A stretch of DNA of 64,000 nucleotides from an uncultured Dokdonia sp. (GCF_947496725.1 NZ_CANMDS010000006.1:62001-126000), one strand, 5' to 3'; numbered from the stretch's first letter, positions 8,496-18,171 are shown. Translations and numbers: made by a program. The notes: generated by a model from the sequence alone, not told the origin.

Positions 8496-8900
8496 CTAAT
8501 TATTAATTTCTTGACATAACTCTATAAGAACACCACCTGCTGTTTTAGGATGCACAAACGCAACTAGCTTATTATCTGCACCTTTCTTAGGCTTTTCATT
8601 AAGAATAATAAACCCTTCTTTTTTTAATCTTTCCATCTCCTCTACAATATTTTCTACCGCAAAGGCTATGTGATGTATCCCTTCTCCCTTTTTTTCTATA
8701 AACTTAGCGATTGCACTATCATCGTTTGTCGCCTCTAGAAGCTCTATTTTATTAGGACCTGTCTTAAAGAAAGATGTACGCACCCCTTCAGAGGCAACTT
8801 CCTCAATCTTATAATGTGGTACGCCCAGTAGTTTTTCATAAAGCGAGTTGCCGGCTTCAAGATTTTTAACAGCTATACCTATGTGTTCTATCTTATCCAT
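8496..8900 (-). CDS. mce: Methylmalonyl-CoA epimerase
   Basis: 134 residues, single VOC (glyoxalase-fold) domain made of two beta-alpha-beta3 modules. It interconverts (2R)- and (2S)-methylmalonyl-CoA in propionyl-CoA metabolism. Metal ligands are visible at H7 (KIEHIGIAV), in GIHHIAFAV and in the C-terminal VLIELCQ. The length is typical. It stands alone, with rbfA on the opposite strand upstream and the tRNA downstream; no mutase gene is in the window. Confidence 0.92.
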   Translation of the reverse strand: MDKIEHIGIAVKNLEAGNSLYEKLLGVPHYKIEEVASEGVRTSFFKTGPNKIELLEATNDDSAIAKFIEKKGEGIHHIAFAVENIVEEMERLKKEGFIILNEKPKKGADNKLVAFVHPKTAGGVLIELCQEINN

Positions 8901-8935
8901 ATCTTATTTTCTATACTATAAATGTTTGAATTACG

Positions 8936-8947
8936 CTTTCGCGAAAG
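8936..8947. repeat. Iterated palindrome, copy 4 (mce-rbfA intergenic)
   Basis: The full 20-bp form TACGCTTTCGCGAAAGCGTA, in the divergent promoter region of mce and rbfA. Confidence 0.9.
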
Positions 8948-9019
8948 CGTAATAACCATAATACAACGTTAAATACCGCATATCAAGGCTTGACAAAAGT
9001 AATACATATCAAAAAAACG

Positions 9020-9027
9020 TATTTTTG
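9020..9027 (+). promoter_or_regulatory. rbfA: -7 element of rbfA promoter
   Basis: TATTTTTG lies seven bases before the ATG at 9034, so the transcript would be nearly leaderless. No TTG lies at the right distance upstream. Confidence 0.55.
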
Positions 9028-9033
9028 CAGTCT

Positions 9034-9426
9034 ATGGAATCAAACAGACAGAAAAAAGTAGCAGGTGTTCTTCAAAAAGATCTTGCAGAAGTGCTTCAAA
9101 ACGCACTTAGAGACAGCGGTCAAGGAGGCATTATTGTGTCTGTAACTAAGGTTAAGGTACCTACAGACTTATCTATTGCAAAAGTGTACTTGAGCATCTT
9201 CCCTAATGATAAGGCTACTGAGATACTCAAAGAGGTTAATCAAGTAAAACCTATCATACGTCATAACATATCACAGCGCACACGTCACCAACTGCGACGT
9301 ATGCCAGAACTTCAATTTTATATAGATGACACGCTAGAGTACCTAGATGGTATAGAGCGCTCTCTTAAAGGTGGTGACAACCCACTAGAAGATCCAAGTT
9401 TACTAGCTCGTAGAAAGAAAATATAA
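9034..9426 (+). CDS. rbfA: 30S ribosome-binding factor A
   Basis: About 130 residues from MESNRQKKVAG. RbfA is a KH-type protein that binds the small subunit during late maturation and cold adaptation. The N-terminal RQKKVAGVLQKDLAEVL helix and the central VTKVKVPTDLSIAKVYLS strand region are characteristic. A TTG three codons upstream falls in the -7 box and is rejected as start. The stop codon is immediately followed by the ATG of the permease gene, so the two are co-transcribed and probably coupled. Confidence 0.93.
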   Translation: MESNRQKKVAGVLQKDLAEVLQNALRDSGQGGIIVSVTKVKVPTDLSIAKVYLSIFPNDKATEILKEVNQVKPIIRHNISQRTRHQLRRMPELQFYIDDTLEYLDGIERSLKGGDNPLEDPSLLARRKKI

Positions 9427-10632
9427 ATGCAGTTTGCTCGCTATATAGCGCAACGTTACCTTGTATCAAAAAGTGGTACAAATGCTGTAAACATAATTAC
9501 CTACATATCTATAGGGAGTATCATTTTAGGCACGATGGTTCTATTTATTGTGCTCTCTGCTTTTTCTGGGCTTAAGGAGTTTAATCTCTCTATTACGTCT
9601 ATTATAGACCCAGACATTAAAGTACTACCCGCTACTGGCAAAACAATTACCCTCACCCCTACTCAAGAAAAGGAGCTCGCCTCATTTACAGAGATACAAG
9701 CATACTCAAAAGTAATAGAAGAACGTGCATACCTCGAGCACGAGGGTAAAACCTCACTGGGCTTTATAAAAGGAGTAGATGAAAATTACCTCAACGTTAC
9801 TCAAATAGATAGCACCATCTTTGCCGGAAACTGGCCTACTGTAGGTGAGCCAGCAGTAGCTATGGGCTATCTTGTAAGAAGAAGACTCTCTGTTAACCTA
9901 ACAGACTATAGCAGCCTACTCTCTGTAATGACACCAAAACCTGGTACGGGACAAATCACAGACCCTACACAAGCTTTTAACTCATCAAAGGCAGTGGTGA
10001 GTGGAGTTTTTCAAGCCGGCGAGACACTTGACAATGATCATATTTTTGCAAATATTGACTTTGTAGGTGCACTACTGGGTTACCCAGAAGATAAGATAAG
10101 TACACTTGAGATTAAATTATCTCCAGAAGCAGACGAAGACCGCTTACGCGAAAAGATAAGCTCGCTACTCAATAACAACGTGATTTTAAAAAACAGAATA
10201 GAGCTTAATGATGCCCTTTACAAGATGCTTAATACTGAAAACCTCGCGCTCTATTTTATATGCACGCTCGTACTTATAATAGCTCTTTTTAGCTTTATAG
10301 GGAGTCTTATTATGATTATAGTAGATAAGCGCAAGCATATTAAAACACTAAGCGATCTAGGCGCATCTCTAGCATCTATACGTATGATTATATTTACGCA
10401 AGGCGCACTGATGATTCTTCTAGGTGGCGCTGTAGGGATTATACTAGGTGCAATTCTTATTGTAATACAGCAGCAGTTTGGCTTTATACCAATTACAGAG
10501 AGTTTACCCTACCCCGTAAAATTTGAGCAGGTAAATATCGTAATCGTATATGCAACAATAGTGATACTAGGCTTTTTAAGCGCTAGACTTGCAGCCTCAA
10601 GAATAAATAAGAAATTTATAAGCTCAGACTAG
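9427..10632 (+). CDS. LolC/LolE-type ABC transporter permease (FtsX family)
   Basis: 401 residues: an N-terminal membrane segment (about 22-46) with the preceding FARYIAQRYL amphipathic start, a large periplasmic MacB-like domain (about 50-265), then three C-terminal membrane segments (about 272-298, 320-345, 370-392). This is the LolC/E layout, used to extract lipoproteins from the inner membrane. No ATPase or LolA gene is adjacent; in Bacteroidota these are commonly scattered. It starts at the base after the rbfA stop and ends overlapping dusB by four bases, convergent, with no terminator seen between them. Confidence 0.85.
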   Translation: MQFARYIAQRYLVSKSGTNAVNIITYISIGSIILGTMVLFIVLSAFSGLKEFNLSITSIIDPDIKVLPATGKTITLTPTQEKELASFTEIQAYSKVIEERAYLEHEGKTSLGFIKGVDENYLNVTQIDSTIFAGNWPTVGEPAVAMGYLVRRRLSVNLTDYSSLLSVMTPKPGTGQITDPTQAFNSSKAVVSGVFQAGETLDNDHIFANIDFVGALLGYPEDKISTLEIKLSPEADEDRLREKISSLLNNNVILKNRIELNDALYKMLNTENLALYFICTLVLIIALFSFIGSLIMIIVDKRKHIKTLSDLGASLASIRMIIFTQGALMILLGGAVGIILGAILIVIQQQFGFIPITESLPYPVKFEQVNIVIVYATIVILGFLSARLAASRINKKFISSD

Positions 10633-11621
10633 ACAAACTCGTAACCTGCAAACTTCTCTTCAATAAGGTTTAGTGCAGCAAAGACATCTTCACTTTTATC
10701 TGAAGTTACTAGCTTCATACGGTATTCCTTAAAATGCGGAATCCCTCTAAAGTAGTTTGTATAATGCCTTCTTGTTTCAAACACGCCAAGTATCTCTCCT
10801 TTCCAAGCTATAGACATCTCTAGGTGACGTCGTGCAGCTTCAACGCGCTCTACTAAGGTAGGTGGCTTTTTATGCTCTCCTGTTTTCATAAAGTGCTTTA
10901 CTTCATTAAAAAACCAAGGGTAACCTATACTTGCACGACCTATCATCGCTCCATCAAGACCATACTCATCACGCATCTCCACAGCACGCTCTGGAGAGTT
11001 TACATCTCCATTGCCAAACACTGGGATGTGCATTCTTTGATTATTCTTTACTGCAGCAATAGGTTTCCAGTCCGCATCACCTTTATACATTTGTGCACGT
11101 GTACGACCGTGTATAGATATTGCAGCACAACCTACATCTTGTAAACGCTCTGCAACCTCAACAATCTTAATACTGTCGTGATCCCAACCTAAGCGGGTTT
11201 TTACAGTAACAGGCAACTTAGTATGCTCTACCATAGACTTGGTTAACTTAACCATAAGATCTATATCTTTTAAGATACCTGCACCAGCTCCTTTTGACAC
11301 TACTTTTTTAACTGGACAACCAAAGTTAATATCAATAATATCTGGCCCACTCGCCTCTACGATCTCCACACTACGCAACATAGACTCCTCTACTGCTCCA
11401 AAAATCTGAATACCTACAGGACGTTCTTTTTCATAAATATCCAGTTTCATCACACTCTTTGCAGCGTCACGTATCAACCCTTCACTAGATATAAACTCTG
11501 TATATACAACATCTGCCCCCTGTTCTTTACATAACGCTCTAAATGGTGGATCACTTACATCCTCCATAGGTGCTAGTAATAGCGGAAAATCTCCTACATC
11601 TATATCTCCTATTTTTGCCAT
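10629..11621 (-). CDS. dusB: tRNA-dihydrouridine synthase, DusB type
   Basis: About 330 residues from MAKIGDIDVG. It is an FMN-dependent TIM-barrel enzyme that reduces uridines in the tRNA D-loop. APMEDVSDPPFR, the catalytic-cysteine segment INFGCPVKKV, IHGRTRAQMY and IGRASIGYPW are all family signatures. A TTG at 11675 would add 18 residues without resemblance to the family; the -7 box TACCTTTG at 11692-11699 and a leader of about 64 bases fit the ATG at 11621. Confidence 0.93.
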   Translation of the reverse strand: MAKIGDIDVGDFPLLLAPMEDVSDPPFRALCKEQGADVVYTEFISSEGLIRDAAKSVMKLDIYEKERPVGIQIFGAVEESMLRSVEIVEASGPDIIDINFGCPVKKVVSKGAGAGILKDIDLMVKLTKSMVEHTKLPVTVKTRLGWDHDSIKIVEVAERLQDVGCAAISIHGRTRAQMYKGDADWKPIAAVKNNQRMHIPVFGNGDVNSPERAVEMRDEYGLDGAMIGRASIGYPWFFNEVKHFMKTGEHKKPPTLVERVEAARRHLEMSIAWKGEILGVFETRRHYTNYFRGIPHFKEYRMKLVTSDKSEDVFAALNLIEEKFAGYEFV

Positions 11622-11691
11622 ACTTAATTTCCTTGCCTTATTCTCTTGATACGTATCACGCACAAAAGAACTCAAATAATTTAATCTGGTA

Positions 11692-11699
11692 CAAAGGTA
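11692..11699 (-). promoter_or_regulatory. dusB: -7 element of dusB promoter
   Basis: TACCTTTG on the reverse strand. It lies just past the 3' end of the upstream acyltransferase gene, giving dusB its own transcript. Confidence 0.55.
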
Positions 11700-11707
11700 A
11701 CTTCTTT

Positions 11708-12853
11708 TTAGTGTTTATACCTACTCGTTATAAAATGCTTGTCGCGCAAGTCTGTCATAGGTTTTTCATAAAAACGATACCACAACCCTGCTATTAGAAA
11801 TAAGAGTATAAAGTATATCGCTGCATAACCCACCCTCTCATTAAAACTTAACAGTTCTATAGGCCAAACCCATCGCATACCTTGCAACAATAGCCCATAA
11901 TGTAAGAGGTAAACCGCATATGAGGTTATACTCACATAACGTATGGGCACAGCTATATATCGAGGCGCTTGTTGCCAAGAAGAAAGTACTGGCAGGGTAA
12001 GAGCGATGGCAATCGAAGTAAGAGGCAAATAAATCACGTCCCAAATAAATGATGCAGCCACGGGATCTAAACTGTATTTTCCTAAAACAAACTGAAACCC
12101 AAAAAACAATATTATCCCTAAAGCAAATAATAACTGTTTGTGCTTAAGCCAGTGTTTTGGGTATTTATGAAATAGATAAGCTGCCAGTACACCATAATAA
12201 ATCGCATCTATTCGGTAGATGACTACTGCCTTTAGATTTATGTTCCACTGTTGTGCATTAAGTGTTGGTGTGGTAAAATGGTAGAGTAATTTAGTTATAA
12301 GAAATACGATTATTACTGCTACTGTGCTGCGCAGGAATAAGGTTTCTTTTTTTGCTTTCGCGAAAGCGTAAACCACAACATATAACAACAATGGACCTAT
12401 AATATATGCCACCTCCTCTACTGGCAAGCTCCACGACTCTGTAAAAAACACCTCCATTCCCGAAGAGAAATTCTGAAGGAAAAGAAAGTAGTATGGTATA
12501 TTTTCTGGAAGCTGTCTACCTATCGCAATAACTAGCAAAATATTGAGAGCTAAAGCGAGGTAATAACTAGGTAACGTACGGAACCACCTGCGTATTAAAA
12601 AATACTTAACATCGCTTATCCCGAAGTTTTCTTTTACAAATAGCTTAAGTAATATGGAGCCTATTAAATACCCGCTCAGGACAAAAAAGATCTCTACGCC
12701 CATCACACCACCTAATTGTAGTAGCGGGATGACACCTCCATATTGCTCAGGAAAAATATATAAAATGTGAGATCCTAAAACAGCAAGAATAGCGATTGCT
12801 CGCATTAAGTCAAGCCCAAAAACACGCTGCTTAGATGAAGGGCTGCTAGTCAA
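11708..12853 (-). CDS. Acyltransferase 3 family membrane protein (OafA/YrhL-like)
   Basis: 381 residues with about ten predicted membrane spans. The N terminus RVFGLDLMRAIAILAVLGSH has the RxxD...R and conserved His of acyltransferase 3 proteins, followed by the GVMGVEIFFVLSGYLIG signature. Members transfer acetyl or other acyl groups to surface sugars, lipids or peptidoglycan; the acceptor here is unknown and no SGNH domain is fused. It lies seven bases after the outer-membrane receptor gene and is probably co-transcribed with it. The palindrome at 12355 encodes AFAKA in a hydrophilic loop. Confidence 0.87.
   Translation of the reverse strand: MTSSPSSKQRVFGLDLMRAIAILAVLGSHILYIFPEQYGGVIPLLQLGGVMGVEIFFVLSGYLIGSILLKLFVKENFGISDVKYFLIRRWFRTLPSYYLALALNILLVIAIGRQLPENIPYYFLFLQNFSSGMEVFFTESWSLPVEEVAYIIGPLLLYVVVYAFAKAKKETLFLRSTVAVIIVFLITKLLYHFTTPTLNAQQWNINLKAVVIYRIDAIYYGVLAAYLFHKYPKHWLKHKQLLFALGIILFFGFQFVLGKYSLDPVAASFIWDVIYLPLTSIAIALTLPVLSSWQQAPRYIAVPIRYVSITSYAVYLLHYGLLLQGMRWVWPIELLSFNERVGYAAIYFILLFLIAGLWYRFYEKPMTDLRDKHFITSRYKH
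12355..12366. repeat. Iterated palindrome, copy 5 (inside acyltransferase gene)
   Basis: Perfect core. It encodes AFAKAKKE, a short charged loop between two predicted membrane spans. Confidence 0.9.
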
Positions 12854-12860
12854 AAGATGA

Positions 12861-15233
12861 TTATTCTTTAAGTCGTTCTAACTCTTCAATCTCAAGAGCT
12901 CTATTATTATCTTGCAATTTAAAATTACCAAACTTATAGGTAAAGCCTACTTGCAAGTTTTGTGTCTCTGGAACAGCGAAATAAGCATTGTCTTGGTTAA
13001 GATATTGAGAGGTAAGCAAAGCATTTGCCTCCCCTAGTATGTCATTTACAGTTACTTTAAGTATAGCTCTGTTTTTCCAAAACTTCTTTTGTACACCCGC
13101 ATTTAATGTAATCACACGGTCTTGAATATAGCTGCCAAATAAGAATTTAGAAATATACTCTGCGCTCACCTCTGCTGTCCAACTTCTATCTTTACTAAGT
13201 GTGAGGTAATTACCAATGTATGCATACACTCCATCTACCTTGTTATCTTGAGCAACATTGCCACTCTCTTGTGCGAGGAACGTTACCTCCTCGTGAAAGG
13301 CACTTAGGTATGTGTATAAATAATACCAGTCTGAAATACTTCTACCGTGTGTGAAGTCGAGACCCCAAGATTTACTATCTAATGCATTTTGATTTGAGGT
13401 ACGCAACACTTGTGCTTCATTATTTTGAAAAGGAAGCCTTAATATCTCATTTCCATTATCACGATAATAGAGATCAAAAGAGTAAGCACTTTTTAAGGTA
13501 TAATTAAAGTTAAATCGATGACTAAAAGCTGGAGTTAACTGTGCATTACCTTGATCAAAATTGTTTTCATTCAAGAAGTAGGCAAATGGGTTTAAATCTT
13601 GATATCTAGGTCTATTTACTCTTCTTGAGTAATCTATACTAAAACTATGATTCTCAACAGGAGCATACTGCACATATGCAGTTGGAAAAAATTCTAAATA
13701 GTCCAAATCGTTAATCTCGTTGAGTGCCAGCGAAGTTCCCTTTGAGTTAGTTTGCTCTGCGCGCAACCCAGCTTTTACACTCCATTTATCCCAATCTTTT
13801 GCAACAGAAACATAACCCGCAACAATATCTTCATCATATAGAAAATCATCATCTTGTGCTTCTTGCAAGCCAGACACACCACTATCTACAATAGTTGGAA
13901 ATTTAATCACAGATCTAGAATCTATAATAGAAGTTCTTGCGCCCAGCTCTAAAGCAACAGTCCCTAAGGTTGTTGCATAGTCTATTTGCCCTGTGTAAAT
14001 CTCAATGTCTTGAAAAGAGTCACTCGTAAAACGCACATTTCTAAACTGCTCTCCAGTAGCATCTATATATCGAGAATTTAAAGATTGATCACGCTTTCGC
14101 GAAAAATTAGTATGATGTACATTCATACTCAACGATCCATTTTTAAGCGTCTTGGTATACTTTACATCTAGCGCAATATTAGTGCGCTCTCCGTTCAATC
14201 CGCTAGAGGTTCTAATCGTGTACGGGTCTTCTATAGATGAAGTAACATCTGTTATAGATCTTGAGTAATCATAAATACCTGGTGAATATAAACCCACAGC
14301 CGAAAAACTTAACTGCGAACTCTCATTAAGCTTATAATCTATAATAAGATTTGCGTTATGAGCTTTTGACCAGTTTTTCCGTTCAAAATCTTGAAGCCAG
14401 TTTATACGTTCATCTGTAGTTCTATAGTTTATAAAATTGTCACTCATAAAAGAGGACTTCTGCGGGTTGAAACTATAATTAAAAAACAGGTTCAATTTTT
14501 CATTTTTATAATACTGTGACGTCCCAAAAGAATGTTTTGGAAAAATGCCGTAAGTTCCTCTAGCAAAAACAGTTCCTTTATAGCCTAGAGACACCACCTT
14601 TGAAGTAACAATATTAAGTACAGGACCTCCCTCCGCCTCATATCTAGCTGGTGGATTTGCAATCACCTCTACAGATTGTATAGCATCACCAGAGAGGCTA
14701 CTTAATAGATCTTGAATTTCTTCTGCGCTTAATTGCACCCTCTTATCATTAAGATACACAGTAACTCCTTCATTTCTAATTGTAATCTCTTCTTGATTTA
14801 CAACTACTCCCGGAGTTCTTTTTAAAATATCCATCGTATTACCCGATGATAGTATGGTATTTTCTACATTAAAAACAAGTCTATCTGCTTTGCGTACTAC
14901 AGTAGGCTTTTTTGAAGTAAGCACAACTTCATCTAGACTTTCTTGACTTGCAGTAAGCACTATAGGACTTAAAACTGTATCTTTTTCTAGTAGTATACTT
15001 TCAATTTTTTGGTCGTCAAAACCTACAAAACTAACTGTAAGGTGATATGTGCCCATTTTAAGATTTTCTAGACTAAAGGTACCGTCCTCTTCTGTAATAG
15101 TACCTTTTACCAGCTTTTGCTCCTCGTCAAGTAATACGACGTTTGCAAAGGCAATTGGGCTATTTTGAGATGTGTTTACAACTCCTTGTATGCGTATGTT
15201 TTGGGCGATGATTGATGAGATGCTAAAAAGCAT
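12861..15233 (-). CDS. Outer-membrane beta-barrel receptor with CarboxypepD_reg-like N terminus
   Basis: 790 residues. After a short hydrophobic leader ending SIIAQ comes a carboxypeptidase-regulatory-like Ig domain (about 14-95, with GTITEEDGTFSLENL), then a plug-like domain (about 105-205, TPGVVVNQEEITIRNEG) and a large barrel with many alternating aromatic strands. This is the TonB-dependent/outer-membrane barrel family common in Bacteroidota. No SusD-type partner is present. The ATG at 15233 gives a signal peptide lacking a basic N-region; the frame is open upstream to 15305 and would supply one, but without an ATG. Ligand unknown. Confidence 0.85.
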   Translation of the reverse strand: MLFSISSIIAQNIRIQGVVNTSQNSPIAFANVVLLDEEQKLVKGTITEEDGTFSLENLKMGTYHLTVSFVGFDDQKIESILLEKDTVLSPIVLTASQESLDEVVLTSKKPTVVRKADRLVFNVENTILSSGNTMDILKRTPGVVVNQEEITIRNEGVTVYLNDKRVQLSAEEIQDLLSSLSGDAIQSVEVIANPPARYEAEGGPVLNIVTSKVVSLGYKGTVFARGTYGIFPKHSFGTSQYYKNEKLNLFFNYSFNPQKSSFMSDNFINYRTTDERINWLQDFERKNWSKAHNANLIIDYKLNESSQLSFSAVGLYSPGIYDYSRSITDVTSSIEDPYTIRTSSGLNGERTNIALDVKYTKTLKNGSLSMNVHHTNFSRKRDQSLNSRYIDATGEQFRNVRFTSDSFQDIEIYTGQIDYATTLGTVALELGARTSIIDSRSVIKFPTIVDSGVSGLQEAQDDDFLYDEDIVAGYVSVAKDWDKWSVKAGLRAEQTNSKGTSLALNEINDLDYLEFFPTAYVQYAPVENHSFSIDYSRRVNRPRYQDLNPFAYFLNENNFDQGNAQLTPAFSHRFNFNYTLKSAYSFDLYYRDNGNEILRLPFQNNEAQVLRTSNQNALDSKSWGLDFTHGRSISDWYYLYTYLSAFHEEVTFLAQESGNVAQDNKVDGVYAYIGNYLTLSKDRSWTAEVSAEYISKFLFGSYIQDRVITLNAGVQKKFWKNRAILKVTVNDILGEANALLTSQYLNQDNAYFAVPETQNLQVGFTYKFGNFKLQDNNRALEIEELERLKE
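14094..14105. repeat. Degenerate iterated palindrome (inside receptor gene)
   Basis: GCTTTCGCGAAAA, one mismatch to the core at the last base. It encodes part of SRKRDQS in a barrel loop; it may be a decayed copy. Confidence 0.6.
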
Positions 15234-15380
15234 CAGGATTGTGATTATATGTCTAATAACGCTAGTTTTTAAGGCTTTAAATGTAATAACACTACTAACA
15301 ACTTTTCACAAAATTTTAAGATTTTTCGACCAAATACACAAAATCTATTTTACTGAGAAATAAATAGCTCTTAATAGCCG

Positions 15381-15388
15381 TATATTTG
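15381..15388 (+). promoter_or_regulatory. lepA: -7 element of lepA promoter
   Basis: TATATTTG, 13 bases before the ATG at 15402. No clear TTG at the expected distance. Confidence 0.5.
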
Positions 15389-15401
15389 CACCCTATTTGC
15401 T

Positions 15402-17204
15402 ATGACTATGAAGAATATTAGAAATTTTTGCATTATTGCGCACATTGACCACGGTAAGAGTACACTAGCAGACCGTCTCCTTGATGAGACCGCTACAGTT
15501 ACAAAACGTGAAGCTCAGGCGCAATTACTAGATAGTATGGATTTGGAACGTGAGCGCGGTATTACCATTAAGTCCCACGCTATCCAGATGGAGTATAAAT
15601 ACAAAGGCGAAGATTACATTCTAAATCTCATAGACACACCTGGTCACGTAGATTTCTCATATGAAGTATCGCGTAGTATAGCCGCTTGTGAAGGAGCTCT
15701 TCTAGTAGTAGATGCAGCACAGAGTATACAAGCACAAACTATCTCAAACCTTTATCTAGCATTAGAGAATGATCTAGAGATCATACCTGTACTTAATAAA
15801 GTAGACTTACCTAGTGCAAATCCAGAAGAGGTAACAGATGATATTGTAGACCTACTAGGTTGTGATGCAGAAGAAGTAATTCCAGCATCTGCAAAGACAG
15901 GTATAGGTATTGAAGAAATTCTTGCTGCCGTTATAGAGCGTGTTCCTGCTCCAAAGGGTAATCCAGATGAGCCACTACAAGCGCTTATTTTTGATAGTGT
16001 TTACAACCCTTTTAGAGGAGTAGAAACGTACTTTAGAGTAATAAATGGCTCTATTAGAAAAAACCAACAAATAAAATTTGTCGCTACTGGAAATACTTAT
16101 GGTGCAGATGAGGTAGGAACATTAAAACTTACACAAGCACCTAAGCAAGAAATAAAAGCGGGTGACGTAGGATACCTTATTACTGGTATAAAAGATGCGC
16201 GTGAGGTAAAAGTAGGTGATACTATTACAGATGCAAAGAACCCTACACAAAATGCCATTGCAGGTTTTGAGGACGTAAAGCCTATGGTATTTGCAGGAAT
16301 TTATCCTGTAGACACGGAGGACTATGAGGAGCTACGCAACTCGATGGAAAAACTACAGCTTAATGATGCGTCTCTAGTATTTGAGCCAGAAAGTTCGGCG
16401 GCATTAGGTTTTGGGTTTAGATGTGGATTCTTAGGAATGTTACACCTAGAGATTATACAAGAAAGATTAGAACGTGAGTTTGATATGACTGTTATTACAA
16501 CAGTTCCTAACGTATCCTACCACGCCTTTACTCATAAACACCCAGATGATATTATTTTAGTAAATAATCCATCTGATCTTCCAGATCCATCTAGTATGAA
16601 TCGTGTCGAAGAGCCTTTTATTAAAGCAACTATTATTACAAAGTCTGACTTTGTAGGACCTGTAATGTCTCTATGTATAGAAAAGAGAGGTCAAATAGCT
16701 AGCCAGACATATTTAACAACAGAGCGTGTTGAGCTTACTTTTGATATGCCACTTGCAGAGATTGTTTTTGATTTTTATGATCGTCTTAAAACAGTTTCAA
16801 AGGGGTATGCGAGTTTTGACTACTCTCCTATAGGTATGAGAGCTTCAAAACTGGTTAAGGTAGATGTACTTCTTAACGGGCAACCGGTAGATGCACTATC
16901 TGCACTCTTACACCAAGACAATGCTTATGATATAGGTAAGCGTATGTGTGAGAAATTAAGAGAACTTATCCCACGCCAGCAGTTCGATATTCCTATACAG
17001 GCTGCCATAGGTGCAAAAATCATCTCACGTGAGACGGTAAAAGCACTGCGTAAAGATGTAACGGCTAAGTGTTACGGTGGTGATATTTCGCGAAAGCGTA
17101 AACTTCTAGAAAAACAGAAAAAAGGTAAGAAACGTATGCGTGCTGTGGGTAATGTAGAGATACCACAAGAAGCGTTTATGGCGGTTCTTAAACTTAACGA
17201 TTAA
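15402..17204 (+). CDS. lepA: Elongation factor 4 (back-translocating GTPase)
   Basis: 600 residues, normal for LepA. The G1 loop [14 protein letters not shown] (residues 13-26), G3 DTPGHVDF (near 78) and NKVDLP G4 motif are present, followed by the EF-G-like domains and the LepA-specific C-terminal domain with [14 protein letters not shown]. It acts on stalled ribosomes and in 30S assembly. A second ATG two codons in (15408) is an equally possible start. Monocistronic, closed by a strong terminator. A near-palindrome at 17085-17096 falls in the conserved GGDISRKRK codons. Confidence 0.97.
   Translation: MTMKNIRNFCIIAHIDHGKSTLADRLLDETATVTKREAQAQLLDSMDLERERGITIKSHAIQMEYKYKGEDYILNLIDTPGHVDFSYEVSRSIAACEGALLVVDAAQSIQAQTISNLYLALENDLEIIPVLNKVDLPSANPEEVTDDIVDLLGCDAEEVIPASAKTGIGIEEILAAVIERVPAPKGNPDEPLQALIFDSVYNPFRGVETYFRVINGSIRKNQQIKFVATGNTYGADEVGTLKLTQAPKQEIKAGDVGYLITGIKDAREVKVGDTITDAKNPTQNAIAGFEDVKPMVFAGIYPVDTEDYEELRNSMEKLQLNDASLVFEPESSAALGFGFRCGFLGMLHLEIIQERLEREFDMTVITTVPNVSYHAFTHKHPDDIILVNNPSDLPDPSSMNRVEEPFIKATIITKSDFVGPVMSLCIEKRGQIASQTYLTTERVELTFDMPLAEIVFDFYDRLKTVSKGYASFDYSPIGMRASKLVKVDVLLNGQPVDALSALLHQDNAYDIGKRMCEKLRELIPRQQFDIPIQAAIGAKIISRETVKALRKDVTAKCYGGDISRKRKLLEKQKKGKKRMRAVGNVEIPQEAFMAVLKLND
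17085..17096. repeat. Near-match to iterated palindrome in lepA
   Basis: TTTCGCGAAAGCGTA, lacking only the first C of the core. The encoded SRKRK is invariant in LepA, so the match may be protein-driven rather than an inserted copy. Confidence 0.4.
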
Positions 17205-17220
17205 GCATATATAGATTATA

Positions 17221-17255
17221 AAAAAAGCTGCAAATATGATATTTGCAGCTTTTTT
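17221..17255. terminator. Bidirectional terminator after lepA
   Basis: A 17-bp inverted repeat (17221-17237 with 17239-17255) with A and T tails. It also sits five bases from the stop of the convergent THI5-like gene. Confidence 0.88.
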
Positions 17256-17259
17256 ACTT

Positions 17260-18171
17260 TTACAACAACTCGTTTGTAAAAATGGCTGTGGCATCTATGG
17301 GTTTCGTCTCAAGACCTTTGTCATATAACCACTCTAAAAAAGTAGTTATAACTCCCTGATCCATTCTGCCCCAAGAATCTCCAGTGCCAAATGCTTTTAA
17401 AGACATCTGTAATGCCTTTTTAAGATCTATCTCTTTGTCCTTTTCTGGCACAAGTGATGCGAGTATAGCAACAGCATCTTCAGGTTGCTCTTTACAATAT
17501 AGATAGCCTCGAGCAGTTGCTTTAAGGAAAGCCTGGTAAGCTTCCTTACGTGCCACTATTTTATTTTCATCTGCAACTATTACTGGTGAGTATGAGTAAG
17601 GCACCTTATAATCTGCCATTTTAAAATAGGTGAAGTCATCACTCCTCTCTTGCACCTGCACGCCTTCCCAATTTAAAAACACCCAGGTAGCATCATAAGT
17701 TCCTGCAATGAGCGCATCCCAAATACCCAGCTTATCTGGATACTCGAGTTCTAGCACTCCCTCACCACCATCATTACGTATCATTTGCTTTACGATCTCA
17801 TCTTCATATCGTGCTTTGTAAGATGCATAAGTTTTATGATCTAAAGAACTAGGAGATGCAATACCACTATCACGTTTAACCACAATAGCACTAACATCTT
17901 CTTGCAAGATAGCAGCAACCGCCTTAAGCGGGAAAGGGCTTGCCTTTGTGCGGTAACTAAGCAAGCTTTCCGTAGGGCACAATGCCATATCTACTAGACC
18001 GAGCTCTACCTTCTTTGCTGGGGTGAGTTCATAATTATCTGCAGCGGGATTTTCTATAGCTACTTCTAGTCCTTCTTCTTTGTAAAACCCTTGTGCTTGT
18101 GCCACAAAAAACCCTATATGATTTATATTAGGCGTCCAGTCTAGTGCTATTTTAATGTGATTTGATTTCAT
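17260..18171 (-). CDS. THI5/NMT1-like substrate-binding-fold protein without signal peptide
   Basis: 303 residues with the periplasmic-binding type II fold of the THI5/NMT1 family: IKIALDWTPNINHIGFFVAQ at the N terminus, ELTPAKKVELGLVDMALCPTES, and the domain-crossing SYSPVIVADE. In bacteria such proteins bind pyrimidine precursors of thiamine for ABC import; in yeast THI5 makes HMP-P. Here there is no signal peptide or lipobox and no permease or ATPase gene alongside, so a cytosolic role is conceivable. The yeast CCCFC cysteine run is absent. Overlaps cutC by four bases, indicating a two-gene operon. Confidence 0.75.
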   Translation of the reverse strand: MKSNHIKIALDWTPNINHIGFFVAQAQGFYKEEGLEVAIENPAADNYELTPAKKVELGLVDMALCPTESLLSYRTKASPFPLKAVAAILQEDVSAIVVKRDSGIASPSSLDHKTYASYKARYEDEIVKQMIRNDGGEGVLELEYPDKLGIWDALIAGTYDATWVFLNWEGVQVQERSDDFTYFKMADYKVPYSYSPVIVADENKIVARKEAYQAFLKATARGYLYCKEQPEDAVAILASLVPEKDKEIDLKKALQMSLKAFGTGDSWGRMDQGVITTFLEWLYDKGLETKPIDATAIFTNELL

